A stretch of DNA of 64,000 bases from Desertimonas sp963786985 (GCA_963786985.1 CAWBBL010000018.1:1-64000); one strand, 5' to 3'; positions 26,550 to 35,297 are shown, counted from the first letter of the stretch. Program-made: numbers and translations. The notes: generated by a model not told the origin, from the sequence alone.

Positions 26550-27605
26550 TCAGCTCGGATCCCGGCCTTCCATGTAGTCGTCGAGAACGAAGGAATCCGC
26601 GTTCTCCTGCGTAATCACGGAAAACCCGTTGTCGATGAACGGTACCTGGGCGGGGTTGTAGCCGGAGGCCTGGTAATCGTTGAACGGATCGATCAGCTCG
26701 GGATGCGCCGCCATGAACAGCGTGACGAATCCCATAAAGCCCTGGACACCTTGGTTCGGGTTGAGCGACATGTGGACGTTGCCCTCCCTGATGTGCTCAA
26801 GCGTCGTCGGAGTTATGTCCGCATGAATGACGAGCACGTCGGCGTCGGCTTCGAGAATGGCGGCGACGGCGCCCTCGGCGGAACCCGCCTCGGGGATCCA
26901 CATCGCGTCGAGTTCGGGATTGGCCTGCAGGATCGACCCGGTGGCCAAGTATGCCTCGTTGCTGTCCTGGTTGGTCGCCTGGCGACCAACCAGCTCCATC
27001 CCTGGATAATGGTCCTCCATGTAGGAGATCAGCGCGGTGATCCTCAGGTCATGATTGCTCTGGCCGGGGTTTTCGAGTACGGCGTACTCACCCTCCTCAC
27101 CGACCTGCTTGACGATCTCTTCGGCCGCGAAAGCGGCTTCCGCGACATTGTCCGACGTGACGTAGGAGGTGCGGTTCGAGTCTGGCGAGTCGGCCGCGAA
27201 GGTCACTACCTCCACGCCGCTGTCGATGGCGGCGTTGATCGGCTCGATAAACGGGTCCGCCTGCATCGGATGAAGCAGGACACCAGCCGGGGCCTCGACG
27301 AGGTCCTGCTCGAAGGAGGCGACCTGCTTGGTGATGTCGTAGTCCGGTGTGCCCGAGAAACTGGTCTCACATCCCATCGCCTCGGCCGCCTGCTTGAAGC
27401 CCTGGTAGACCGGCACCCAATACGGATGCGCAGACACCATCACGTTCATGATGTAGGTCTCGCCCTCCTCGCACCTGAAGCCGTTCCCGGCTTCAGGCGG
27501 AGCGCTTTCCGGATTGGAAGCGGCCAAGCTCGCCGTGACGGGCTGCGCCACGGCAGCCGCCAGAATCGCCGCGGCAATCGTCGCGGCCTTTCGAATCGTT
27601 GTCAT
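26550..27605 (-). CDS. periplasmic-type sugar-binding protein of an ABC transporter
   Basis: The start is ATG 27605 after a strong GGGAGGAAATTG ribosome-binding site, giving 351 residues. Residues 1-29 are a Sec signal peptide (MTTIRKAATIAAAI… to VTASLAA). There is no lipobox cysteine, unusual for a Gram-positive host where such proteins are lipoproteins but normal for proteobacteria. The mature part is a type I periplasmic binding fold (Peripla_BP_4 pattern: MVSAHPYWVPVYQGFKQAAE, LLHPMQADPF, EVVTFAADSPDSNRTSYV, WIPEAGSAEGA). It captures the substrate for the adjoining permease and ATPase. It is the first gene of the operon and lies just downstream of the candidate operator. Confidence 0.88.
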   Translation of the reverse strand: MTTIRKAATIAAAILAAAVAQPVTASLAASNPESAPPEAGNGFRCEEGETYIMNVMVSAHPYWVPVYQGFKQAAEAMGCETSFSGTPDYDITKQVASFEQDLVEAPAGVLLHPMQADPFIEPINAAIDSGVEVVTFAADSPDSNRTSYVTSDNVAEAAFAAEEIVKQVGEEGEYAVLENPGQSNHDLRITALISYMEDHYPGMELVGRQATNQDSNEAYLATGSILQANPELDAMWIPEAGSAEGAVAAILEADADVLVIHADITPTTLEHIREGNVHMSLNPNQGVQGFMGFVTLFMAAHPELIDPFNDYQASGYNPAQVPFIDNGFSVITQENADSFVLDDYMEGRDPS

Positions 27606-27661
27606 CAATTTCCTCCCCCATTGGATCTTGCTTCGAGAGCATGACAGGATCCAGCGGCGCA

Positions 27662-27694
27662 TGCAAGAGATCTCATGTTGTGAAATTTCTTGCA
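27662..27694. promoter_or_regulatory. palindromic operator candidate for the SorC-family regulator
   Basis: The 33-base segment opens with TGCAAGAGATCT and closes with AAATTTCTTGCA. The outer seven bases (TGCAAGA/TCTTGCA) are perfect inverted repeats and 10 of 12 arm positions match, around a 9-base centre. It lies 57 bases upstream of the binding-protein ATG, where operon repression would act. It is AT-rich relative to its surroundings. Confidence 0.6.
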
Positions 27695-28107
27695 TTAGGG
27701 TGTCGTCCCGCATTCGGACCTAGCGCGAATGTCCCGGCGGCGTGTGGGTTGTCGCAGATCCGGCGATGGACACACGCCGACGCAAGATTGATGGCGACAT
27801 CGGGCCAGTCGACGGCCGCGCCGACGTCTGCAACGCCGGCCGGGCGAGCTACCGAACATCGCGCCTGCGCGTTCGGTCGCGAACGCGACTGGACGGTCCG
27901 CTGCCGCCGCCGACCCACCGGCAATCGAGGGCACCCGCGGCACCTGCGCCGTCACCGTCGTTCGGAGCGGCCTTCCCACGTGACCCTCGGGAGCGAGCGA
28001 CTGCGCTTCCACGACAGGGTGGTGCGGCACGGCGAATCACGCTGCCTGGTGCGCAGCGTGCCGGGCCCAAGTCATGCTCGGATGCTTGCGCGCCGTACGC
28101 TGCGGTG
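27695..28107. other. divergent intergenic stretch between the operon and the acyl-CoA ligase
   Basis: About 410 bases. An open frame reads in phase with the ligase from 27742, but its translation is Arg/Pro-rich and unlike any ligase N-terminus, so I treat it as non-coding. GC content returns to the high level of the surrounding chromosome here. No clear promoter is seen. Confidence 0.4.
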
Positions 28108-29637
28108 ATGGGCGGGACGATCGGCGAGATTCTCCCCGAGGCGGCACGACGCTTCGGTGACAAGGTGGCGTTGGTGGTGGGGCCTCAGACGTTCAGCTTC
28201 TCGGACTTGGAGTTGCTGTCGAACCGTGTTGCGAACGGCCTCGTTTCCGTCGGTGTGCGCCCGGGTGACCGGGTCACGCTGTTCGGACCGAACTGCTGGG
28301 AGTGGCTCGTCGCCTACTACGCCATCGCCAAGACCGGTGCGGTGGTGACTCCGATCAGTTCGATGTTCACCACCGAGGAGGTCCGCTACGTCGTTGCCGA
28401 TTCCGGGGCCCGAGTGGTCGTGGCATCGAGCGACAAGGGCATTCCTGTGCTCGACCTGGTCGGCACCGCCCGCTTGTCATGCGTCGTGCTGTGGGGCGAC
28501 GAGGTGCCGGAGGGCGCCACATCGTTCGGGACGTGGATCGACGAAGCCCCAGCGGAATTCGAGCCGGTGCAACGCGGGCGCGGCGACCTGGCAGCGGTGT
28601 GCTACACGTCGGGGACGACGGGTCATCCCAAGGGGGCGATGCAGAGCCACCGTGCAGTCATCAGCGCGGCCGTCGGCACGGTGGTGATGGGCGCTCGAGG
28701 GCCTGATGACCGCGTCATCAACACGCTTCCGTTGGCCCACGTCTACGGCTCATGTGTGTTCAACGCGGCGATGATGGCGGGCTCCACGTTGATCATGGTT
28801 CCGCGATTTGACGCCGCGGACGTGGTGGCTGTCATCGCCAAGCACCGGGCGACGCTGATGGACGGAGTGCCCACCGCTTACTACTACTTGCTTTCCCACC
28901 CGGGGTTCGACGACGCCGACCTGTCGAGCCTGACGCGGTGTTGGGTCGGCGGACAGACGCTGCCCGAGGCGAAGGCGATCGAGTTCACCAAACGGACCGG
29001 CTGCCCGATCCACGAAGTGTGGGGCATGACGGAGCTCGCCGGAGCGGCGAGCGCCAACCCTGTTGTCGGGCCGAACAAGCCGGGCACGATCGGGATCGCT
29101 TACCCCGGAAACTCGATGCGCGTGGTGGACATCGACGATCCCACCGTCGTGCTCGGACCGGGTGAGCGCGGTGAGTTGATGTTTCGCGGTCCGATGGTGA
29201 TGGACGGCTACTTCGGTAACGAGGACGCCACCCGAGCGTCGATCGAACCTGACGGTTGGCTCCACTCCGGCGATATCGCGACCATGGATGACGACGGCTA
29301 CTTCACGATCGTCGACCGCAAGACCGACATGATCCTGACCGCCGGCTACAACGTCTATCCCGCCGAACTCGAACGTGTCCTGTGCATGCAGCCAGCCGTG
29401 TCGATGGCGGCGGTCACGGGAGTGCCTGACGAAGTCAAGGGAGAGCTCGCCAAGGCCTATGTCGTTCTGAAACCCGGCTGCGACGTGACCGCTGACGCAC
29501 TCGTCGCGCATTGCCGGGAGCATCTCGCCGCGTACAAGGTGCCGCGTGCCGTCCAGTTCGTCGACGAGGTGCCGGTCACCGCATCCGGCAAGATCATGCG
29601 CCGCCTGCTCAAGGACGTCGACGACGGGACGCGATAG
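28108..29637 (+). CDS. AMP-dependent acyl-CoA synthetase (fatty-acid/aromatic acid ligase family)
   Basis: The start is ATG 28108 (MGGTIGEILPEAARRFGD), giving 509 residues, the usual family length. Adenylation motifs are in order: CYTSGTTGHPKGAM (P-loop-like), VWGMTELAGAA, GWLHSGDIATMDDDGYF, the hinge DRKTDMILTAGYNVYPAELE, and the C-terminal catalytic Lys in ASGKIMRRLL. It should activate a carboxylic acid as the acyl-AMP and transfer it to CoA. The substrate is undetermined; long-chain-fatty-acid annotation is the default for this subgroup. It is on the opposite strand from the sugar operon, has actinobacterial-looking codon use, and is probably not part of that pathway. Confidence 0.85.
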   Translation: MGGTIGEILPEAARRFGDKVALVVGPQTFSFSDLELLSNRVANGLVSVGVRPGDRVTLFGPNCWEWLVAYYAIAKTGAVVTPISSMFTTEEVRYVVADSGARVVVASSDKGIPVLDLVGTARLSCVVLWGDEVPEGATSFGTWIDEAPAEFEPVQRGRGDLAAVCYTSGTTGHPKGAMQSHRAVISAAVGTVVMGARGPDDRVINTLPLAHVYGSCVFNAAMMAGSTLIMVPRFDAADVVAVIAKHRATLMDGVPTAYYYLLSHPGFDDADLSSLTRCWVGGQTLPEAKAIEFTKRTGCPIHEVWGMTELAGAASANPVVGPNKPGTIGIAYPGNSMRVVDIDDPTVVLGPGERGELMFRGPMVMDGYFGNEDATRASIEPDGWLHSGDIATMDDDGYFTIVDRKTDMILTAGYNVYPAELERVLCMQPAVSMAAVTGVPDEVKGELAKAYVVLKPGCDVTADALVAHCREHLAAYKVPRAVQFVDEVPVTASGKIMRRLLKDVDDGTR

Positions 29638-30048
29638 CCGACATCCGCCTGGAATTGCGCTCGGCGCTCTCCGAACGAGCGCCAGGCCCCGAAGCGATCG
29701 CGCCCGTATTCGGCGGTCGGCGTGGGCGTCGTCTCGAGCTCGGCGGGTTGCGGGGTGGCTGCGAGCAGCCGCCTTAAGCGCGCACCGAACGGCGTCCCGC
29801 GGCGTTCAGTGGCGAGGAAGGCCGCGCCTGCCCAGGGTGCGTGTCTGGTCGTGCGTCGCCGATAATCCGCGGCCACAGCGAGGACGGCGCGTCGTCGAAG
29901 TGCCGATTCAGGATGCCTTCGCCGTTCGGGCGCGAGGTCCGGAACGCGCGCCCTCTAACCGCGCCAGAAGGCTCAATGACTGGGTCCCGGAAGTTCCGCT
30001 GGCCCATGCTCGCGACTGCAAGCGGAGACCGCCGTCCTCGATGGCGGT
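29638..30048. other. non-coding stretch between the acyl-CoA ligase and the integrase
   Basis: About 410 bases without a supported gene. A 7-bp-arm hairpin (GGCGCTC/GAGCGCC, 29663-29683) about 25 bases after the ligase stop is a weak terminator candidate. Partial echoes of the dispersed repeat family occur (CACCGAACGGCG near 29780, CGCGCCAGAAGG near 29960), but they are not complete copies. Confidence 0.35.
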
Positions 30049-31187
30049 TCACGGAACGCTGATGAGGTTTGAGATGAAGCGGGCGGCATCGCGGTCGGCG
30101 CCGGGGATGCAGTGTCCGTACACGTTGAGCGTGGTCGAGGCGCGGGCGTGGCCAAGGCGCTGCGAGACGGTGACGACGGCGACGCCATGGGCGAGCATCT
30201 GGGTGGCCATGAAGTGCCGCAGGTCGTGGAGCCGGAAGCGGCCCACACCGGCACGGCGCAAGTGACCGATAAACGCTTTGGTGACCCGATTCGGCAGCCA
30301 CGGCGTCGAACCGTCTCGTGCGGCGGAGAACACGAAGGCGGTGTCGGCGAGCACGGCATCGTTCGCATCGGCGCGAACCTCGGCCCGTCGCCGGTGTTCG
30401 ATCAGCCGTTGGATGGTGACATCATCGATCGCGACCCGATAGGTGCGATGTGTCTTCGTGGCCCGCAGCACCGGTCCCGTCGGACTTCGACGTACGCCCG
30501 GGCGAAGCCGATGGCGGCGTGGCGGGCGTCGATCTCCGCCCAGCGCAAACCGAGCAGTTGGCTTCGTCGGGCCCCGGTCGAGGCGGCCAACCACAAGTAG
30601 GTGGCGAAGTCAGGATCGCACTGCTCGACATGGGAGAGAAGCCGCTGGACCTGATCCGGTGACGGAGGACGCACCTCGTTCGGCGGCACGCGTGGCGGCG
30701 ACGAGGCGGCAGCCGGGTTCAGCCACACCCATTCCCAGCGCACCGCCTGGGTCAACGCCCGATGCAACACGACGTGCACGCGACGCACGGTGGCAGGCGC
30801 GAGCGGTCGGCCTTCACAGCCCCCGGCACGCAGCAAATGACGGTAGACATCGTCAATGTCGACCGTCGTCAACTTGCTCACCACGAGATGACCGAGCAGC
30901 GGCTTGAGATGACGCTCGACGACGCTGCGGGTTTGGCGCAGCGTCGTGCTGGACCACGCCGGCGATGCATTAGTGATCCACCGGTCGAGCAGATCGGCCA
31001 TCGTGCCGGCGCGCAAACGGGCATAGCCCGCCTCCTCAACGAACTCGCCGAGCCGAGCGGTGGCATGACGACGAGTGCCATGCACCGTCTTGGTCGCCCA
31101 CCGCTCCCTGCCGCTGTCGCCGTCAATGCCGAGGTAGATGCGCAACTGCCAGCTATCCGGTCCGCGTTGACGAAGTGATCCAGTCAT
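30049..31187 (-). pseudogene. tyrosine recombinase/integrase of the tRNA-Gly island, frameshifted
   Basis: The N-terminal part (start ATG 31187) has an arm-binding-like leader (SLRQRGPDSWQLRIYLG), a core-binding helical domain (MADLLDRWITNASPAWSS) and the first catalytic Arg in STGARRSQLLGLRW. Near 30480-30490 one base is missing. The catalytic domain resumes in another frame with KTHRTYRVAIDD, the H-x-x-R box HDLRHFMATQM, the second His in LGHARASTTLNVYGH (Tyr nucleophile) and a stop at 30049. All catalytic residues exist across the two frames, about 379 residues in total. Integrases of this type recombine a tRNA-borne att site; here it lies directly inside the right repeat, as expected. The frameshift suggests the island is fixed, unless it is a sequencing error. 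Confidence 0.85.
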
Positions 31188-31274
31188 GACCGGACGCTAT
31201 AAACGTCATGGACAAGTCATGGTCAACCCATGGCCAAAAGGCCTCTCAACGGCCTGGGAAAAGGGTCGCTGAGC

Positions 31275-31350
31275 TGGAGCGGACGACGGGATTCGAACCC
31301 GCGACCCTCACCTTGGCAAGGTGATGCTCTACCAACTGAGCCACGTCCGC
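31275..31350 (-). tRNA. tRNA-Gly (GCC), 3' CCA encoded
   Basis: Read on the minus strand it folds as a standard cloverleaf. The acceptor stem is GCGGACG/CGTCCGC, the D-arm has AGTTGGTAGA, the anticodon loop TTGCCAA has anticodon GCC, and the T-loop is GGTTCGAATCC. Discriminator T is followed by an encoded CCA. Its 3' part (31277-31321) is the island's attachment site. Confidence 0.95.
31277..31321 (-). repeat. attachment-site direct repeat (right), within tRNA-Gly
   Basis: The 45 bases are identical to 14428-14472. They cover the anticodon loop to the acceptor end of the intact tRNA gene, so integration restored the tRNA. Confidence 0.9.
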
Positions 31351-31519
31351 AGGCCGCCCGGTAGGGCGGACTGGGCTGCAAGCTTACCAAGCGATCTGCA
31401 TCCGGACAGTGGGCAAGCTCTCGCCCGCAGCCGTGGACGCTGCTAGCTCGCGCCGCCAACCAGGGACCAACTCGGTGGATTCCACCGCCGAACGTGGTGC
31501 TGGCAGAAACGGCGGGACC

Positions 31520-32522
31520 ATGCTCAAGTTGTTGACAGCCGTAGCGGCACTCCTTGGTAGCTGGCGCTCCAGGTTTGGTGTCGGCGGCAGACATTGACGA
31601 CGACATTCCGGAGGCGGAGATGTTCGGTACCGGGTCGGCGGGTTCGCTGACCCCCACGCCCGATTGTCCGAGGCTGCAGTTCGTGACCGTGCAGAACGAC
31701 GCTTACGTGTGTGCCCCCACGTCGTTGCCGGTGCCGGAGGGGACGGTCGCCCTCTCCCTCGACGCGCCATGTCCGGTGTCGGGGAACCTGGAGACGGCGT
31801 TCACCCAATCCAATGAGATGAAGACCCTCTTGGAGTGCATCCTGCCGATCGCCGTCGATTGGCTCGCGTGGGAGTACCAGGACGAGACGCTGGCCCCGCC
31901 GTCGGAGTGGAACTCGCCGTCCCAGTCTTTGCTCCCGCTCGACTTCATTTACGTCCCGGCGGGCGTCGTCCAGGAAGCGTTCGGCGGTCAACACTGTGGC
32001 GGCTACGACTCATCGACCGCCCTGCAGTACTGCCCACAGGACGGCAACATTTACTTCGGCGAAGAGTTGCTGTGGTTCACCTACACCAACTACGGCGATG
32101 CCGACCTGTGGGGTTCGATCAGCCACGAGATGAGTCATCGGGTACAGCACGTCGCGGGAGCCGATCGGTCCAACCCGGACGTGCCCAACGAGCAGATCCC
32201 AGCCGAGAACCAGGCCGACTGCTTCTCCGGAGCATTCCTCGACTTCGCCGCCTGCAACCACTACATCGACGTGACGGTGACCGGCGATGACCTCGTCGAC
32301 CTGTTCGACGGTCTGTTCAACATCGGGGAACCGGCGTTCGAAGGCCGCAGTCATGGAACCATCGACCAGCGCATCCGAGCGTTCTTCGTCGGCTACAACT
32401 CCGCCGACGACTGGGGGGTGTTCGAGTGCGACCGCTACATCACGGACGTAACGATCGTCCCAGCGTTGTACCTTGCCGACCCGCCGGTGCAGACGCCGAC
32501 GACGACGACTACCGCCCCGTAA
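31520..32522 (+). CDS. secreted neutral zinc metallopeptidase-like protein (YpfJ-like), frameshift in signal peptide
   Basis: An ATG at 31520 begins a signal peptide (MLKLLTAVAALL) that continues in the next frame as VAGAPGLVSAADID. A one-base insertion near 31555 (CTCCTTGGTAG) separates them; the later frame alone would need a TTG start at 31554. The mature part has a zinc-site HEMSHRVQH (H-E-x-x-H), followed about 30 residues later by ENQADCFSGAF, matching the E-x-Q-A-D-C motif of the YpfJ/COG2321 family, then HGTIDQRIRAFF. A Pro/Thr-rich tail (TPTTTTT) ends the protein. Paired Cys suggest disulfides in an exported protein. Proteolytic activity is inferred from the motif. Confidence 0.75.
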
Positions 32523-32537
32523 CCGCCAGCGACCGCT

Positions 32538-32750
32538 TCAACGGCGAAGGTCGACACGTAGGACGAGCACGCCGTCTTCGATCGTTCCGGTCGCATCACC
32601 GACCATCGCGAAGTCCTGGAAATCGATCTGGGCCTGGGCGATGAACTGTTGGCGCTCCTCTCCGGCGACCGGTGGCAGCGGACGCTGCTTCACCGCCTTT
32701 GCCCGTTCGCGGAAACGCTCCAGCATTTCGTCGACGTCGAAGGAAGCCAT
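32538..32750 (-). CDS. small conserved-looking hypothetical protein (70 aa)
   Basis: The protein starts at ATG 32750 and reads MASFDVDEMLERFRERAKAV, then PPVAGEERQQF and DFQDFAMVGDATG, ending LVLRVDLRR. It is amphipathic, with an N-terminal helix and a C-terminal beta-hairpin-like segment. It has normal amino-acid composition (low Arg/Ser bias compared with shadow frames). I recognise no function. It converges on the metallopeptidase gene with a 15-base gap. Confidence 0.6.
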   Translation of the reverse strand: MASFDVDEMLERFRERAKAVKQRPLPPVAGEERQQFIAQAQIDFQDFAMVGDATGTIEDGVLVLRVDLRR

Positions 32751-32793
32751 GCCTCGAATGTACCCAGCCGAATTGCGGCGGTCGACGTCCAGC

Positions 32794-33519
32794 TCAGCTC
32801 AGCTGGGCCCGCTCGCTTTGCTCGCTTGACTCCTCGTCCTCCTCCACCCGCTCGTCGGTCGAGGACTCGAGCTGCGGGATCGGTGGTGCCGGGTTCGGCT
32901 GGGGCGGGAACGGTGATGGCGTCGGCTCCGGCACTGGCGGTTGGGGGATCGGCTCGGGAACCGGCTCGGGCGGCGGTCCGGGCACCGGCGGCAGCGGCTC
33001 TGGCGGCAGCGGTTGCGGCTCTGGCGCAGGGATCGGTGGTCCGGGTTCGGGCGGCACGGGTGGCTCCGGAGGCTGCGGCGTCGGCGGAGGTTCGGGCGCG
33101 GTCGGCGACGGTTCGGGCGCGGTCGGCGACGGTTCGGGCGCGGTCGGCAGCGGTTCGGGCGCGGTCAACGGCTCTGCTGGATCGGCGGCCACGGGCGGAG
33201 CCAGATCGACCGGCTCGTCAGCGCTGGCGGGCGGACTCCACGGCGCCGCGCTGACGGCAGCCTCCTCGCCGACAACCTCTCCGCCGACGACATCGTCGCC
33301 GGCCGGAGCCTCGTGGGGCTGGGGGTTCGCCCGAGCGCTGGCGAGCACCACGGAGCGCTCCGCAGGACCGGCTCGTCGCCACTGTCGCTCGCCCATCACC
33401 TCGAGCGGTCCGAGCGCCGCCGGATCGGTGCGCGTTGCGCGCACGAGGCGGACGCCGACGATCGTCAAGGCAATTCCGAGGACGACCAGGACGCTGACCA
33501 GCACGACGATCGTGACCAT
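32794..33519 (-). CDS. membrane-anchored proline-rich repeat protein
   Basis: The start is taken at ATG 33519 (MVTIVVLVSVLVVLGIALTI), which immediately begins one membrane helix, giving 241 residues. A short charged region follows, then about 120 residues of Pro/Glu/Ala/Thr repeats (units such as PTAPEPS repeated about four times, and longer PPEP blocks), ending in an acidic tail (ERVEEDEESSEQSER). It is likely a single-pass protein with an extended linker or wall-spanning region. No catalytic domain is visible. The repetitive DNA (21-bp units near 33090-33170) may vary in copy number. Function unknown. Confidence 0.6.
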   Translation of the reverse strand: MVTIVVLVSVLVVLGIALTIVGVRLVRATRTDPAALGPLEVMGERQWRRAGPAERSVVLASARANPQPHEAPAGDDVVGGEVVGEEAAVSAAPWSPPASADEPVDLAPPVAADPAEPLTAPEPLPTAPEPSPTAPEPSPTAPEPPPTPQPPEPPVPPEPGPPIPAPEPQPLPPEPLPPVPGPPPEPVPEPIPQPPVPEPTPSPFPPQPNPAPPIPQLESSTDERVEEDEESSEQSERAQLS

Positions 33520-33643
33520 CGTCGACGCCAGCACTGCAGCGATCCCAGGACGGTAGCCGGGCACGCCTCGATCATCGCAGGTTCGGGTGCCAAACCGCCG
33601 CCACCGTGCCGAACGCCGTCTGCACCGGGGCACAATCGTCGAC

Positions 33644-34183
33644 GTGGTTGCTCTCCAATGGGTCGACGTCGTCGGCCTGATCGGCATCCTCGCCGCGTGT
33701 GGTGGCCTCTACTACCTGTCGTCGCGCATCGAGCCGCATTGGGTCGCCAAGGATCAATCTCGATTCCTGACCGTCGCCGAGGAACTCGATCAGCACGGCA
33801 TACGGATCGGGCGCAAACGAGATGTGCGAGTGCACATCGACGAGGAGAGTGAGGCGCTGCTCGTCAGCCGACGCTCGTTCCTCCGGCCGAGTTCGGCGGT
33901 GTGGACCATCAAGTCGAGGTCGACAATCAGCCGCAACCGCAACGTCTACGTGCTGCGGCCGGCTTCGCCGACCACTGACATCGCCTACCTGGCCCTGCGC
34001 GTTCCTCAGCGCAGCAAGATGACGCCGCGCCTCGACCGACTGCTCGAGATCACCGGCGAGGAGGCCACCCTGCGCCGTCAACGCGAGCAGTACCGGACCG
34101 AGCGCGGAGCCACCGCGGATGCTACGGAAGCTTCCGGCAGTCCAGGAAGTCCGCCACCGGATCCGCCAACCGATCGAGGTTGA
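33644..34183 (+). CDS. membrane-anchored conserved hypothetical protein
   Basis: A GTG at 33644 starts VVALQWVDVVGLIGILAACG, a single N-terminal membrane helix followed by GLYYLSSRIEPHWVAKD. About 120 residues of a soluble alpha/beta-looking region follow (KDQSRFLTVAEELD, VRVHIDEESEALLVSRRSFL, NVYVLRPAS). A Pro/Ser-rich tail ends it (179 residues). I do not recognise the family. Its 3' end overlaps the convergent metX gene by about 62 bases, so the last residues are uncertain. The upstream open frame to 33587 is not conserved-looking. Confidence 0.6.
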   Translation: MVALQWVDVVGLIGILAACGGLYYLSSRIEPHWVAKDQSRFLTVAEELDQHGIRIGRKRDVRVHIDEESEALLVSRRSFLRPSSAVWTIKSRSTISRNRNVYVLRPASPTTDIAYLALRVPQRSKMTPRLDRLLEITGEEATLRRQREQYRTERGATADATEASGSPGSPPPDPPTDRG

Positions 34184-35297
34184 TGAGGAACCCGTCGTGG
34201 CCGTGCGGCGACTCGATCTCGGCGTAGCCGGCGGCCGAGCCGATCGAGGCCATCAGCTCGACGAGTTGGCGCTGCTGATACGTCGGGTAGAGCATGTCGG
34301 AGGAGATCCCCACTGACAGCACTGGTGCGTTGATCCGCGAGACCGCCGCTTCGAGGTTGCCCCGGCCCCGAGCGAGATCGTGGAGGTCCATCGCCTTGCC
34401 GATGACGAGATAGCTGTTGGCGTCGAAGCGGTGACCGAGTTTGGCACCGTGGTGGTCGAGGTAGCGCTCGACCTCGAACTGCTGCCAGAGCGCCAGGTGA
34501 TCGCCGAGTTCGGCGCGGTGGGCGATCGCCCGGCCGAACCGCTCGGTGAACACGTTGTCGCTGCGGAACGTGACTTGGGCGACCATCCGGGCGATGGCCA
34601 GGCCGTCGCCGGGCCCATCGCCCGGTGCAGCGTCGTAGTAGTCCCCGCCGCGCCAGCGCGGGTCGAGGGCGATGACCTTGCGGCCGATGCTGCCCCAGGC
34701 GATCTGTTGGGCGGTCGCCTGCATGCACGTGGCGATCGGCACGAGACCTCGAACACGATCGGGGTACATCACGCCCCACTCGAGGACCTGCATCCCGCCC
34801 ATCGACCCACCGATCACGGTGTGCCACGCTCCGACGCCGAGGTGGTCGGCGAGGCGGGCTTGGGCACGCACCATGTCGCGCACGGTGATCACGGGGAATC
34901 GGGAACCGAACGGCTTGCCGTCGGCCGGCGACGGCGACGCCGGTCCGGTCGACCCCTGGCAGCCACCGAGCACGTTGGCGCAGACGACAAACCAACGATC
35001 CGTGTCGATCGCCTTGCCCCGACCGACGAAACCGTCCCACCATCCCGGTGTGGCATGACCCCGGCCGGCTGGTCCGGCGGCATGGCTGTCGCCGGTCCAT
35101 GCGTGGCACAGCAACACGGCGTTGGACGCGTCCGCGGCCAGCTCACCCCACGTCTCGTAGGCCACGACGACGTCACGCAGGGTTTCCCCGGCGTCGAGGG
35201 CGAAGCCGCGATCGACGGCGAACGTGAAGAACAGGCGGTGCCCAGCATCGCTGCCGGGACGCCACGCCCCGGTAACCGGCGTGAGGTCAGCCGTCAC
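34122..35297 (-). CDS. metX: homoserine O-acetyltransferase MetX
   Basis: The protein has 391 residues from ATG 35297. It has the alpha/beta-hydrolase acyltransferase layout: N-terminal VVVAYETWGELAADASNAVLL, LLCHAWTGDSHAAG, NVLGGCQGSTGP, nucleophile elbow GGSMGGMQVLEW, and the C-terminal acid/His region SDMLYPTYQQ and ESPHGHDGFL. MetX acetylates L-homoserine with acetyl-CoA, the first committed step of methionine synthesis. No metY or metB lies beside it. Its 5' leader carries a SAM-riboswitch-like structure (35385-35470), consistent with methionine-pathway control. Confidence 0.93.
   Translation of the reverse strand: MTADLTPVTGAWRPGSDAGHRLFFTFAVDRGFALDAGETLRDVVVAYETWGELAADASNAVLLCHAWTGDSHAAGPAGRGHATPGWWDGFVGRGKAIDTDRWFVVCANVLGGCQGSTGPASPSPADGKPFGSRFPVITVRDMVRAQARLADHLGVGAWHTVIGGSMGGMQVLEWGVMYPDRVRGLVPIATCMQATAQQIAWGSIGRKVIALDPRWRGGDYYDAAPGDGPGDGLAIARMVAQVTFRSDNVFTERFGRAIAHRAELGDHLALWQQFEVERYLDHHGAKLGHRFDANSYLVIGKAMDLHDLARGRGNLEAAVSRINAPVLSVGISSDMLYPTYQQRQLVELMASIGSAAGYAEIESPHGHDGFLINLDRLADPVADFLDCRKLP

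Larger units (their letters stand above)
14428..31350. mobile_element. tRNA-Gly-integrated genomic island (about 17 kb)
   Basis: The island is bounded by 45-bp direct repeats at 14428-14472 and 31277-31321. The right repeat is part of an intact tRNA-Gly gene, and a tyrosine recombinase lies directly inside it (30049-31187). Cargo: a hydratase, a nine-gene sugar/polyol operon, and an acyl-CoA ligase. The integrase is frameshifted, so the element is probably immobile now. Seen directly: repeats, tRNA and integrase. Inferred: that all intervening genes arrived together. Confidence 0.85.

Noticed and set aside
27742..28107. N-terminal extension of the acyl-CoA ligase (about 122 residues)
   Set aside because: The translation is Arg/Pro-rich and unlike any ligase N-terminus. 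ATG 28108 gives the normal family length.
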